Shown here: positions 36,353 to 45,461 of the stretch, in pieces
How the letters are laid out: every line of letters starts with the position of its first letter
How positions within the stretch are numbered: the first letter of the stretch is position 1
From: CAXPZW01 sp964221845
GTDB taxonomy: Bacteria > Bacteroidota > Bacteroidia > Flavobacteriales_D > Sanyastnellaceae
Reading direction: 5' to 3'
Length of the DNA stretch: 64,000 nt
Assembly: GCA_964221845.1 (NCBI GenBank)
Contig: CAXPZW010000012.1
Span: forward strand, 62,001 to 126,000
Translations under genes and position numbers: made by a program
Notes under the pieces: model-generated
Seen by the model: the letters and a program-made list of their open reading frames with translations, nothing else
Databases searched by the model: none
What the model was told of the DNA's origin: nothing

Positions 36353-37456
36353 ATGATTGGATTTCAGTTTTCCCGATTCGTCCCCGAGGCCGACCAGCGC
36401 TCGCTGTTTGAGCGCATGTTGGAGCTCTTTTTGGAGCTGCTGACCTACACCAGCGGCGATCCCGACGAGGCCCTCGATTGGCTCCGACAGATCGACGACG
36501 AGCACAACGTGTCCGGCGACGACTACTCGGTCGACGAGTTTGTCGATGACCTACGCGCCAAGGGGTACCTGCGCGACAGCTCGGACACCGGCACCGGCGG
36601 ACGCGCCATCACCGAAAAGGCCGAACAGGCCATTCGCAAGCAAGCACTCAACCACATCTTCGGCAAACTCAAGCACGGCGGCACCGGCAACCACCGCACC
36701 CGCCACGTGGGCCAAGGCGACGACCCCACCGAAGACCGTCGCCCCTACCAATTCGGAGACAAACTCGACCAGATCGACTTCACGGCCTCCTTCAAAAACG
36801 CGCAGATCAACAGCGGCCCCGGAGGCCACTTCAACATGACCGAGCGCGACCTGGAAGTGGTCGAAACCCACCACAACACCTCGGTGAGCACCGTGCTGAT
36901 GATCGACATCAGCCACTCGATGATCCTCTATGGCGAAGACCGCATCACCCCGGCCAAAAAAGTCGCCATGGCCCTCAGCGAGCTCATCCTCACCCGCTAC
37001 CCCAAGGACACGCTTGACGTGGTGGTCTTTGGCAACGACGCGTGGGAGATCCAGATCAAGGACCTGCCCTACCTGAAGGTGGGTCCGTACCACACCAACA
37101 CCGTCGCCGGGCTGCAACGCGCCATGGACATCCTGCGCCGCCGCAAGAGCACCAACAAGCAGATCTTCATGATCACCGATGGCAAGCCGTCCTGCCTCAA
37201 GGAAAACGGCGAGTACTACAAAAACAGCTTTGGGCTGGACCCGTACATCACCGGCAAGTGCCTGAATCTGGCGCGTCAATGCCGCAAGTTGTCCATCCCC
37301 ATCACCACCTTCATGATTGCTTCGGATCCGTACCTGCAGCAATTCGTGGAGGAGTTCAGCGAGGCCAATAACGGCCGTGCTTTTTACACTGGGCTCAAGG
37401 GCCTGGGTGAATTCATCTTTGAAGACTTTGAGCGCAACCGCCGCCGCAAACTCTAA
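36353..37456 (+). CDS. VWA-domain protein (MoxR/chelatase-associated type)
   Basis: The 367-residue cytosolic protein has a helical N-terminal part (SLFERMLELFLELLTY) and a von Willebrand A domain from about residue 180, with the metal-ion site VLMIDISHSMIL (DxSxS), the Thr of VGPYHTNTVAG and the Asp of MITDGKPSC. It is 7 bases before an AAA ATPase, the partnership seen in MoxR-VWA and magnesium-chelatase systems, where the pair remodels or inserts metal into a target. No target gene is adjacent. Confidence 0.85.
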   Translation: MIGFQFSRFVPEADQRSLFERMLELFLELLTYTSGDPDEALDWLRQIDDEHNVSGDDYSVDEFVDDLRAKGYLRDSSDTGTGGRAITEKAEQAIRKQALNHIFGKLKHGGTGNHRTRHVGQGDDPTEDRRPYQFGDKLDQIDFTASFKNAQINSGPGGHFNMTERDLEVVETHHNTSVSTVLMIDISHSMILYGEDRITPAKKVAMALSELILTRYPKDTLDVVVFGNDAWEIQIKDLPYLKVGPYHTNTVAGLQRAMDILRRRKSTNKQIFMITDGKPSCLKENGEYYKNSFGLDPYITGKCLNLARQCRKLSIPITTFMIASDPYLQQFVEEFSEANNGRAFYTGLKGLGEFIFEDFERNRRRKL

Positions 37457-37463
37457 CCCTGAC

Positions 37464-38957
37464 ATGACCGCATCTCCAGATATCACCACCCTCGGCGCCC
37501 TCAAACAGGGCGGCTACACCCCCAAAAGCGTCAAGCAAGAACTGCGCGATAACCTCATTGCCCACATGGGCACCGACGCCCCCTTGTTTGAAGGCGTGTT
37601 GGGGTACGACACTACCGTGATTCCCGACGTGCAACGCGCCCTGCTTTCGCGCCACAGCATGATTTTGCTGGGGCTTCGCGGACAGGCCAAGACCCGCATC
37701 GCCCGTCAAATGACTGACCTGCTGGACGAATGGATTCCAGTAGTGGCCGGATCAGAAATGAACGACGACCCCTTGCAACCGCTTTCGCGCTACGCCAAGG
37801 ACTTGATCGCCGAAAAAGGTGACGAAACCCCCATCACCTGGTTGCACCGCTCAGACCGCTACGTAGAAAAGCTCGCTACCCCAGACGTGAGCGTGGCCGA
37901 CCTCATTGGCGATGTGGACCCCATCAAAGCCGCCAACATGGGCTTGGATTATTCCGACGAGCGCGTGCTGCACTTTGGACTCATTCCGCGCAGCCACCGC
38001 TGCATTTTTGCCATCAACGAGCTGCCTGATTTGCAACCGCGCATCCAGGTATCGCTCTTCAATATTTTGCAGGAAGGCGACATCCAAATCCGCGGATTCC
38101 AGCTGCGCTTGCCGTTGGACATCCAGTTTGTGTTTACCGCCAACCCGGAGGATTACACCAACCGCGGGGCCATCATCACTCCGCTCAAGGACCGCATCCA
38201 AAGCCAAATCCTCACCCACTACCTCACCGACCTGAACCTCAGCCAATCGGTGACCACGCAGGAGGCCCAACTCCACGCCCAACAGCACGACCGCGTGCAA
38301 GTGCCCGGTTTGCTGGCCGAACTCGTGGAGCGCATTTCCCAAGAAGCGCGTCAAAGCGAATTCATCGATCAGAAGTCCGGTGTCAGTGCTCGACTCACCA
38401 TCTCGGCGTACGAGAACTTGGTGAGTGCTGCAGAACGCCGCGCCCTGATCAACGGCGAGGAGCGCACCCGTGCCCGCATTTCGGATTTGGTGGGCGTGGT
38501 GCCGGCCATTACCGGTAAAATTGAGTTGGTGTACGAAGGTGAGCAAGAAGGGCCTTGGAACGTAGCCATGCGCCTGATCGGTGCGGCCATCCGCACCAAG
38601 TTCCCTCAACTCTTCCCGGATCCCGAAGGCATCCGCCGCCGTGGGGGCGACAACCCCTACATGACCACCGTGGCCCACTTCAACAGCCACGAGTTGGACT
38701 TGCCTTTGGATGCTTCCGAGGACGCCTACCGCAAAGCCCTCTCGAGCGTGCCTGGATTGGAGGCACTGGTCACCAAATACGTGCCCGGAGCCGGCGAGGA
38801 CGACAAGTACACCTGGATGGAGTTTGCCCTGCACGGCCTGGCCGAAAACTCACTCATCAACAAGTCGGTATTGGACGATACGGTCAGCTTCTCGGACCTG
38901 CTCAACCAGATTTTCTCGAGGGGAGATGACGAGGAAGTGGACCCGTATTCCAACTAA
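37464..38957 (+). CDS. AAA+ ATPase of magnesium-chelatase/MoxR type
   Basis: A 497-residue protein with the nucleotide-binding loop LLGLRGQAKTRIAR near residue 70, a Walker B-like CIFAINELPDL around 175-185 and the sensor segment FVFTANPEDYTNRGAIITPLKDR. The loop has Ala in place of the last glycine (GLRGQAKT) and Asn in place of the Walker B aspartate (AINE); both are family traits in related Bacteroidota proteins as far as I recall. Expected to work with the VWA protein directly upstream. Confidence 0.85.
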   Translation: MTASPDITTLGALKQGGYTPKSVKQELRDNLIAHMGTDAPLFEGVLGYDTTVIPDVQRALLSRHSMILLGLRGQAKTRIARQMTDLLDEWIPVVAGSEMNDDPLQPLSRYAKDLIAEKGDETPITWLHRSDRYVEKLATPDVSVADLIGDVDPIKAANMGLDYSDERVLHFGLIPRSHRCIFAINELPDLQPRIQVSLFNILQEGDIQIRGFQLRLPLDIQFVFTANPEDYTNRGAIITPLKDRIQSQILTHYLTDLNLSQSVTTQEAQLHAQQHDRVQVPGLLAELVERISQEARQSEFIDQKSGVSARLTISAYENLVSAAERRALINGEERTRARISDLVGVVPAITGKIELVYEGEQEGPWNVAMRLIGAAIRTKFPQLFPDPEGIRRRGGDNPYMTTVAHFNSHELDLPLDASEDAYRKALSSVPGLEALVTKYVPGAGEDDKYTWMEFALHGLAENSLINKSVLDDTVSFSDLLNQIFSRGDDEEVDPYSN

Positions 38958-38986
38958 GCGCTGACAAAAGCACGTGGGTTTGGGCG

Positions 38987-38994
38987 TACCTTTG
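38987..38994 (+). promoter_or_regulatory. Putative -7 box for asd
   Basis: TACCTTTG matches TAnnTTTG, 21 bases before the asd ATG. Confidence 0.5.
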
Positions 38995-39015
38995 ACGCTC
39001 AAAATCTGAACAACC

Positions 39016-39999
39016 ATGCGCGTAGCTGTCGTGGGTGCCACCGGATTGGTGGGCACCAAAATGCTCCAAGTGCTCCAAGAGCGCAACTTTCCTGTCACCG
39101 AACTGATCCCTGTGGCTTCGGCCCGTTCGGTCGGCAAAACGGTCCGCTTCCAAGGCCAAGACTGGACGGTGGTATCCATGGAAGACGGCATCGCAGCCAA
39201 AGCGGACGTGGCCCTGTTCAGCGCAGGCGGCAGCACCAGTTTGGAGTTTGCCCCTAAGTACGCGGCAGCCGGTACCACTGTCATCGACAACAGTTCGGCC
39301 TGGCGCATGTCTCCGGACCACAAGCTCGTGGTGCCAGAGATCAACGCAAGTGAGCTCACTGCTGAGGACAAGATCATTGCCAACCCCAACTGCAGTACCA
39401 TTCAAATGGTCCTTGCACTCAAGCCCTTGCACGATGCTTACACTGCCAAGCGCGTGGTGGTCAGCACCTACCAGTCTATCACCGGCACCGGCGTGAAAGC
39501 CGTCGAGCAAATGGAAAACGAGCGCAACGGCGTGTCCGGCGACAAGGCCTACCCCCACACCATCGACCGCAACTGCCTGCCGCATTGCGATGTGTTCCAG
39601 GAGAACGGCTACACCAAGGAGGAAATGAAGCTGGTCAAAGAAACCTGCAAGATTCTCGGCAGCGATGACATCAAGGTCACCGCAACCGCAGTACGCGTGC
39701 CCGTAGTGGGCGGCCATTCTGAGGCCATCAACGTGGAATTTGAGCAGGAATTTGACCTCGACGAGGTGCGCGCCAAACTGGCGGCCACACCCGGCATCGA
39801 GGTGGTAGATGACCCCCTCAACAACCAGTACCCCATGCCGCTGAGCGCGCATGAGCAGGACGCCGTCTTTGTTGGACGCATTCGCCGCGATGAAACCCAA
39901 CCGCGCACATTGAACATGTGGGTCGTCTCAGACAACCTCCGAAAAGGCGCAGCAACCAACGCCGTCCAAATCGCAGAGTACTTATTGACCTCTAAATAG
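39016..39999 (+). CDS. asd: Aspartate-semialdehyde dehydrogenase
   Basis: Makes aspartate semialdehyde for lysine/diaminopimelate, threonine and methionine synthesis. The 327-residue protein has the NADP loop VAVVGATGLVGTKML, the active-site Cys126 in NPNCSTIQM, the VSTYQSITGTGVKAV segment and the catalytic His of VVGGHSEA (about 238). Transcribed alone from its own promoter box; it ends 20 bases from the opposing metG. Confidence 0.97.
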   Translation: MRVAVVGATGLVGTKMLQVLQERNFPVTELIPVASARSVGKTVRFQGQDWTVVSMEDGIAAKADVALFSAGGSTSLEFAPKYAAAGTTVIDNSSAWRMSPDHKLVVPEINASELTAEDKIIANPNCSTIQMVLALKPLHDAYTAKRVVVSTYQSITGTGVKAVEQMENERNGVSGDKAYPHTIDRNCLPHCDVFQENGYTKEEMKLVKETCKILGSDDIKVTATAVRVPVVGGHSEAINVEFEQEFDLDEVRAKLAATPGIEVVDDPLNNQYPMPLSAHEQDAVFVGRIRRDETQPRTLNMWVVSDNLRKGAATNAVQIAEYLLTSK

Positions 40000-40019
40000 G
40001 ATCCGAAAGGAATCGGAGC

Positions 40020-42074
40020 CTAGCGAATCGTGCTGCCCGGGCCCATGGCCTCAGTGGGGGCGACGAAGCGGAGCTTGCCTTCGGCGTCTTCGGCCATCAG
40101 GATCATGCCTTGGCTCTCTACGCCACGGATTTTGCGTGGTTCGAGGTTGACCAGCAGGCTCACCTGTTGTCCGATGATGTCTTCGGGCGCGTAGTGCTCG
40201 GCAATGCCTGACACCACGGTGCGTTGGTCAATGCCCGTATCCACCTTCAACTTCAGCAGCTTCTTGGTTTTGGGCACGGCCTCGGCTTCCAGAATGGTGG
40301 CCACGCGGATGTCCAGTCCCACAAACTGTTCAAAGGCAATAGGGTCCTTGGCGGGCTCCACGTTCACTTCTTGCGGTTTGCTAGCAGCCAGCTTGGCCCG
40401 CTGGGCTTCAATCACTTCTTCGTCCACTTTTTGGAACAGGATGGGCAGCTTGTCAATGGCCTGACCGGGCTCCAGCAATACGCCACCGGCACCGTCCCAC
40501 GGGGTGTTCAAGTGCAGTGCTTCGCGGATTTTGGCGCAGGTGTTGGGCAGGAAGGGCTCCAGCAGCACCGCACAGTTGGCCGCAATTTGCAGGGTGGTGT
40601 GCATGATGGTTTTGACGCGCTCGGGATCGGTCTTTTGGAGCTTCCACGGTTCGGCGTCGGCCAGGTAACGGTTGCCGAGGCGGGCCACATTCATGGCCTC
40701 GAGCTGTGCTTCGCGGAAGCGGTAGCGCTCAATGAGGTCGGCGATTTTTTCTGGGGCTGCGGCCAACTCGTCCAAGGCGGCTTGATCTTCAGGCTGCAGG
40801 GCATTTGGAGTGGGCACCTCACCACCGTAGTACTTGTGGGTCAGTACCACCGCGCGGTTCATGAAGTTGCCCAGCACGTCGGCCAATTCATTGTTGACGC
40901 GGTCGCGGTAGTCGGTCCAGGTGAATTCGCTGTCGCGTTGCTCGGGCATGATGGCGCAGAGCACGTAGCGCAATTCGTCTTGTTTGCCCGGGAACTCTTC
41001 GAGGTACTCGTGCAGCCACACCGCCCAGTTGCGGCTGGTGGAGATCTTGTCGTTCTCCAAGTTCATGAACTCGTTGGCCGGCACGTTGGTGGGCAGGATG
41101 TAGCCGCCGTGTTCCTTGAGCAGGATGGGGAAGATGATGCAGTGGAACACGATGTTGTCCTTGCCGATGAAGTGCACCAGTTGGGTGTCTTCGTCCTTCC
41201 AGTATGGTTCCCAGTCTTTGCCGTTTTGGCGCGCCCATTCCTGGGTGGCCGAGATGTAGCCGATGGGCGCATCGAGCCACACATACAGCACTTTGCCGTC
41301 AGCGCCTTCCACCGGAACAGGAACGCCCCAATCCAAGTCGCGGGTCATGGCCCGGGCCTTGAGTCCGCCGTCAATCCATGAGCGGCATTGGCCGAGTACG
41401 TGGTTTTTCCAATCGGCGGGGTTGTGGTGGTCCTGGCCTTCGAATTTTCCGGTTTCCACCCATTCCTTGAGCCAGCCTTCGTGGCGGTCCATGGGCAAGT
41501 ACCACAGCGAGGTTTCGCGCAGCTCAGGTGCTTCGCCGCTGAGGGTGGACTTGGGGTTGATCAGGTCGGTAGGACTGAGGTCCTTGCCGCAGCGCTCGCA
41601 TTGGTCGCCGTAGGCGTTGGGGTTGCCGCAATTGGGGCATTCGCCTGTGATGTAGCGGTCGGCCAGGAATTGCTGCTGGGCCGCATCGTAGTACTGCTCG
41701 CTGGTTTTGACCTCAAACGAACCTTGGTTGTTCAGCTGGGTGAAAAAGGCCTGCGCGTTCGCGTGGTGTTCCTCCGAGGAGGTGCGGTGGTACAGGTCAA
41801 ATTCCATCCCAAAGTCCTTGAAGGCTTGGGAAATTTGCCCGTGGTAGCGGTCCACGATTTCGCGGGGGGGGGTGCGTTCCTTCTTGGCGCGCAGGGTGAT
41901 GGCTGCGCCGTGTTCATCGCTGCCGCAAATCCACACCACGTCGCGGCCGCGGCCACGCAGGTAACGCACGTAGATGTCCGCGGGCAAGTATGCGCCGGCA
42001 ATGTGTCCAATGTGCAACGGCCCGTTGGCATAGGGCAGGGCCGAGGTGATCATGTAACGTTTGGGTGCAGCCAT
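40020..42074 (-). CDS. metG: Methionyl-tRNA synthetase
   Basis: Charges tRNA-Met. The 684-residue class I enzyme has HIGH at residues 21-24 (PLHIGHIAGAY), a zinc knuckle with CPNCGNPNAYGDQCERCG, and KISTS at 343-347 replacing KMSKS. The C-terminal 110 residues (about 575-684) are a tRNA-binding OB fold: LDIRVATILEAEAVPKTKKLLKLKVDTG cut here only in description. Promoter box TATCTTTG precedes the ATG by 22 bases. Confidence 0.97.
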   Translation of the reverse strand: MAAPKRYMITSALPYANGPLHIGHIAGAYLPADIYVRYLRGRGRDVVWICGSDEHGAAITLRAKKERTPPREIVDRYHGQISQAFKDFGMEFDLYHRTSSEEHHANAQAFFTQLNNQGSFEVKTSEQYYDAAQQQFLADRYITGECPNCGNPNAYGDQCERCGKDLSPTDLINPKSTLSGEAPELRETSLWYLPMDRHEGWLKEWVETGKFEGQDHHNPADWKNHVLGQCRSWIDGGLKARAMTRDLDWGVPVPVEGADGKVLYVWLDAPIGYISATQEWARQNGKDWEPYWKDEDTQLVHFIGKDNIVFHCIIFPILLKEHGGYILPTNVPANEFMNLENDKISTSRNWAVWLHEYLEEFPGKQDELRYVLCAIMPEQRDSEFTWTDYRDRVNNELADVLGNFMNRAVVLTHKYYGGEVPTPNALQPEDQAALDELAAAPEKIADLIERYRFREAQLEAMNVARLGNRYLADAEPWKLQKTDPERVKTIMHTTLQIAANCAVLLEPFLPNTCAKIREALHLNTPWDGAGGVLLEPGQAIDKLPILFQKVDEEVIEAQRAKLAASKPQEVNVEPAKDPIAFEQFVGLDIRVATILEAEAVPKTKKLLKLKVDTGIDQRTVVSGIAEHYAPEDIIGQQVSLLVNLEPRKIRGVESQGMILMAEDAEGKLRFVAPTEAMGPGSTIR

Positions 42075-42096
42075 GAGAAGATCCTTCTTGGGGGCG

Positions 42097-42104
42097 CAAA
42101 GATA
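42097..42104 (-). promoter_or_regulatory. Putative -7 box for metG
   Basis: The minus strand reads TATCTTTG, matching TAnnTTTG, 22 bases before the metG ATG. Confidence 0.5.
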
Positions 42105-42125
42105 GCCACCCGAACCGAGCGCCGC

Positions 42126-45100
42126 TTAGAAATCCAGGTTCAGCGACAGGTGGGTCACCCGCGGCAGTACTTGTTGGTCATCCACGCCCCAAGCCCAGTC
42201 CAGTCGCACAAAGTAGCCCAGCACGCGGCTGCGCAGTCCAAATCCGTAGCTGTACACGATGGGTTCGCGGTTGTTGTTGATGGTGACCGTGATGGAGCCG
42301 GCATTCACCTCTTGGATGTTGAAGCCGTTGTCTTCGGAGTAGGGGTGCAGGCCTGTCCAGGCGCTGCCCACATCCATGAAGCCCACCACTTGGAAGTTCT
42401 CTGCGAAGTCGCTTTGGATGGGTTTGCGCATGAGGGTTTTGAACACCGGCACGCGCAATTCGGCGTTGACCAAGCTAAAGCTGTTTCCGTTGCGGGCGTT
42501 CACCCAAAAGCCGCGCATGGGGGCGGCGAGGGCTTGGTAGAAGTACCCTTGGTCCTGGGCGATTTCGGTGCTGTTGTCCACGCGTTGGAACAGCCAGTTG
42601 TCCACCCCGCCGAGGTAGTACACCAGCTTGCGTCCGCCAAACGAAGTACTTCCCGAAACACGGAAAGCCGCAATGATCTCGCGCCAGACGGGCACATAGG
42701 TGCGCCAATCCATGCCAAGCACGTAGGTGTCGGCATCGTCTTCAAACGGGTCGGTGAGGTACTCTGCCCAGAATTTACCTCGGGTGCCATTGAAGAGGTT
42801 CAGACCACGGGGCAACGTGTTGTCGAACACCAGTTGCACCTTGCCGCCAGCGGCGTGGACAAACTGGTTGGGACGGCCGAGGTTTTGGAAGTCTGTGCTC
42901 AGGGACACCATGCGGTCGTTGCGGTAGTTGAGCGATCCGCGCACGCTGAAAAACTCATTGAAGGGGTACTTCAACTCGTAGTCCAGCAGGTGAGTGTTGA
43001 CTTGGTTGATGCTTTGGGAGGTGAGCTGGCGTTGACCGCGGCGTTGGAAGGTGACCTTTTTGTCTACCCGTCCGGTCAGGTCGTGGTAGCTGATGCCGTA
43101 GTCGTTGTTTTCCAGGCTTCCTGAGAGTTGGATGCCGCCCACGATCTTCTTGTCCTCAAACAGGTCCGAGGCGCCCAGTTTCATCAAGCCGCTCAGGCCT
43201 GGGGCCACGTTGCCAGGCCCGGTGAATCGCTGGTAGAAGGTGTTGGTGAAGCTGTTGTCCACCTGGGTCAGCACGTAGTCGGTGGCAAAGTTCAAGCGGT
43301 AATTGCGCGACTTGGGCAGGACAAATTCAGCGGTGGATTCGGCCTCCGGAGCCGGGGGCGCCGCGGGAGTGGTGCTTCCACCGAGCGTGATGGTTTCTTT
43401 CTCGTAGGTGTAGTTGAGCTCGCGCTCTTCGTCTTCAAACACGTAGTTGCGCGGATCCACCTCGCGGTCCGGTTCGGGGAATTCCAACGATGTGGTGGGC
43501 TGCTCGCTGCCTGCGGCCGGTCCGGCGTTGGGGTTTTCGGACACTTCAACCGGCACGTCTTGCGCCATGCTTCCCGAGGCAAACTGGTACTGGCCGTTGC
43601 GGTAGAGCAGGGCGGTGTAGTTCCCATTTTCAGAGTCGAAGTGGTACTCAATGGGACTGTGGTTCCAGTTGCTGACCGCGCGGGCTACGGTAAAGTAGCG
43701 GTAGTGGATGGTGGTGTCAATCCGGCTGATGGCGCTGTCCAAGTAGGCGATATAGCGGTTGTGCACCCCACCGCGGTTGCTCAAGAAGGTGTAGTTCTTA
43801 CCGTCGTATGCCGAGGGGTGGTGCTCGCTCTCGGCATCGGTGTTGGTGACTTGTTCCATCACAGCTCCGGGGCGGTCCAAGTCCAGGATAAAGATGTCGG
43901 TTTCGTCCGGAATGGGTTGGACCGGAACATCCACCCGCAGCGTGTCGTCAGGGCGGTTGGAGGTGAAGATGATCTTGTTGGTGCCGGGCAAAAAGCGCGG
44001 TTGCAGATCGTCAAACGGATCGTTGGTGATGCGCTGCTGGTTGTTGCCAATCACCTGGTAGAGGTACAGGTCGGTTTGACCCTCGCTGACCCCGGCAAAC
44101 ACCATGCGGCGCCCGTCGTCGGCGTAGCTGAGGTCCACCACCTTGTCGATGCGGAAGAGTTCCTTTTCGGTGGTTTTACCCTCGTCCAAGCGGTATTGCC
44201 CCAGGTAGGCCCGGCCTTGTTTTTCAAAGGTCCAGGTGAGCAGTTGGCTCGTGGGGTGCCACGCCAACTTAGGGAAGGTCTTGTCTTCGATGCGCGCCAC
44301 TTTGTAGTCGCCCTTGAACAGGCGCTTGCGCTTGCCGGTGGCTACGTTGACCAGCCATACTTTGTATTGGCCCTTTTCGTGGGTAACGTAGGCGCTGTGG
44401 GCGCCGTCCGGTGAAAGCTGGAATTGGCTGTAGCGGTACTTCTTTTGGTGCTTCACCGGCAGAGCGCCTAAGTTGCGTTTGGGGGCCTTGCCCACCGCCA
44501 GGGGGTCGGTGTTGAGCGGGGTGCGTCCGCGGTCTTCTTCTTGGAAGCGCGAGCGGTAGTAGTCCTGGTACTCGGCCATCAAGGTCTCCAGTGAAACGCC
44601 GAGTACAAACAAAAAGCCGTTCTCCACATTGCGGCTCACGCGGGCCATGTAGAGGATGTTGGGGATGACGTTTTCGCCGTAGACATCGGCCACGTATTGC
44701 CAGAGGCCTTGGCCAGCGATGGCGGCTTCTTCGGTGCTGAGGCGGTTGAAGTCCTTGTACTTGCCGGTAGCCATGCCGCTGCGCAAGAAGTTCTCGGTCT
44801 CGGGGGTCCAGTCGTGGGAAGCGTAGCGCACCAACCCTTCCTCAAACCAATTGGGCATGGTCAGGGTGGTGGAGTTGCGGATCACGTCTTTCCAGTCTCC
44901 CCCATACATCATCTGGCTGAAGAGTACGCGGGCCAGGTTGGAACGGATCTGCTCGTCCAACTCCGCATGGCTACCCGAGTAGTACACGAACATTTTGGAG
45001 CCGATGATGCGCGCGGTGCCGCCAATGTTGTAGCCCTCGCCGTCTTGCAAACCAATGTTGCTCTGGCGAAACTCGCTTTGCTTGTTGTACACCACCACTT

Positions 45101-45365
45101 GGAGCTTGTCGTCCAGGGCATAGTCAAACAGGGTTTCGAGTCGGGGGAGTTCGGCCTCAACCGATTGCAGGGTGTAGGCCGCGAGGTCTTTGCCGCCTTG
45201 GTAGAAGTACACCTCAAATTGCTCAGAAGGGTAGTAGAGCCAGTTGAAGTCGCGGTACTGCACGCGGTTCTTCCCGAACTCCTGGTTGGAGCCGGTGTAG
45301 AATTGGGCTTGCAGCGCCGGAAGGGCACCCAGCCACGCGCAAAACAGTACAAGAAGTGCTCGCAT
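42126..45365 (-). CDS. Large exported TolB-propeller / outer-membrane beta-barrel protein
   Basis: A 1079-residue protein with a signal peptide (MRALLVLFCAWLGALPALQAQ). Residues 30-280 resemble a gluzincin-type peptidase domain: the downstream element PNWFEEGLVRY (171-181) is kept, but the expected HExxH in the preceding helix reads NLARVLFSQMM (143-153), so it is probably inactive. Residues about 290-600 hold TolB-like propeller blades (FQLSPDGAHSAYV, LTWTFEKQGRAYL, IIFTSNRPDDT). A Pro/Glu-rich linker (about 600-690) leads to a C-terminal barrel ending in aromatic residues (HLSLNLDF), as usual for outer-membrane proteins. Function unknown; a surface-assembly or transport role is a guess. Confidence 0.75.
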   Translation of the reverse strand: MRALLVLFCAWLGALPALQAQFYTGSNQEFGKNRVQYRDFNWLYYPSEQFEVYFYQGGKDLAAYTLQSVEAELPRLETLFDYALDDKLQVVVYNKQSEFRQSNIGLQDGEGYNIGGTARIIGSKMFVYYSGSHAELDEQIRSNLARVLFSQMMYGGDWKDVIRNSTTLTMPNWFEEGLVRYASHDWTPETENFLRSGMATGKYKDFNRLSTEEAAIAGQGLWQYVADVYGENVIPNILYMARVSRNVENGFLFVLGVSLETLMAEYQDYYRSRFQEEDRGRTPLNTDPLAVGKAPKRNLGALPVKHQKKYRYSQFQLSPDGAHSAYVTHEKGQYKVWLVNVATGKRKRLFKGDYKVARIEDKTFPKLAWHPTSQLLTWTFEKQGRAYLGQYRLDEGKTTEKELFRIDKVVDLSYADDGRRMVFAGVSEGQTDLYLYQVIGNNQQRITNDPFDDLQPRFLPGTNKIIFTSNRPDDTLRVDVPVQPIPDETDIFILDLDRPGAVMEQVTNTDAESEHHPSAYDGKNYTFLSNRGGVHNRYIAYLDSAISRIDTTIHYRYFTVARAVSNWNHSPIEYHFDSENGNYTALLYRNGQYQFASGSMAQDVPVEVSENPNAGPAAGSEQPTTSLEFPEPDREVDPRNYVFEDEERELNYTYEKETITLGGSTTPAAPPAPEAESTAEFVLPKSRNYRLNFATDYVLTQVDNSFTNTFYQRFTGPGNVAPGLSGLMKLGASDLFEDKKIVGGIQLSGSLENNDYGISYHDLTGRVDKKVTFQRRGQRQLTSQSINQVNTHLLDYELKYPFNEFFSVRGSLNYRNDRMVSLSTDFQNLGRPNQFVHAAGGKVQLVFDNTLPRGLNLFNGTRGKFWAEYLTDPFEDDADTYVLGMDWRTYVPVWREIIAAFRVSGSTSFGGRKLVYYLGGVDNWLFQRVDNSTEIAQDQGYFYQALAAPMRGFWVNARNGNSFSLVNAELRVPVFKTLMRKPIQSDFAENFQVVGFMDVGSAWTGLHPYSEDNGFNIQEVNAGSITVTINNNREPIVYSYGFGLRSRVLGYFVRLDWAWGVDDQQVLPRVTHLSLNLDF

Positions 45366-45461
45366 ATGAGGTCGGCAGAAGACTACGTTAAATATAACTC
45401 TTCCACCCGCGGCATGTTGTCACAAAAAACGTGGGAATTCGCGCATTTCTGTGAAGGCCGA

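Noticed and set aside
39995..40020. Terminator between asd and metG
   Set aside because: TCCGA-AAGGAA-TCGGA is only a 5-bp stem without a T run; too weak to call.
41388..44414. Two long plus-strand frames (578 and 428 codons) opposite metG and the TolB/barrel gene
   Set aside because: Both lie antisense to well-supported genes and show low-complexity Val/Gly/His-rich translation.
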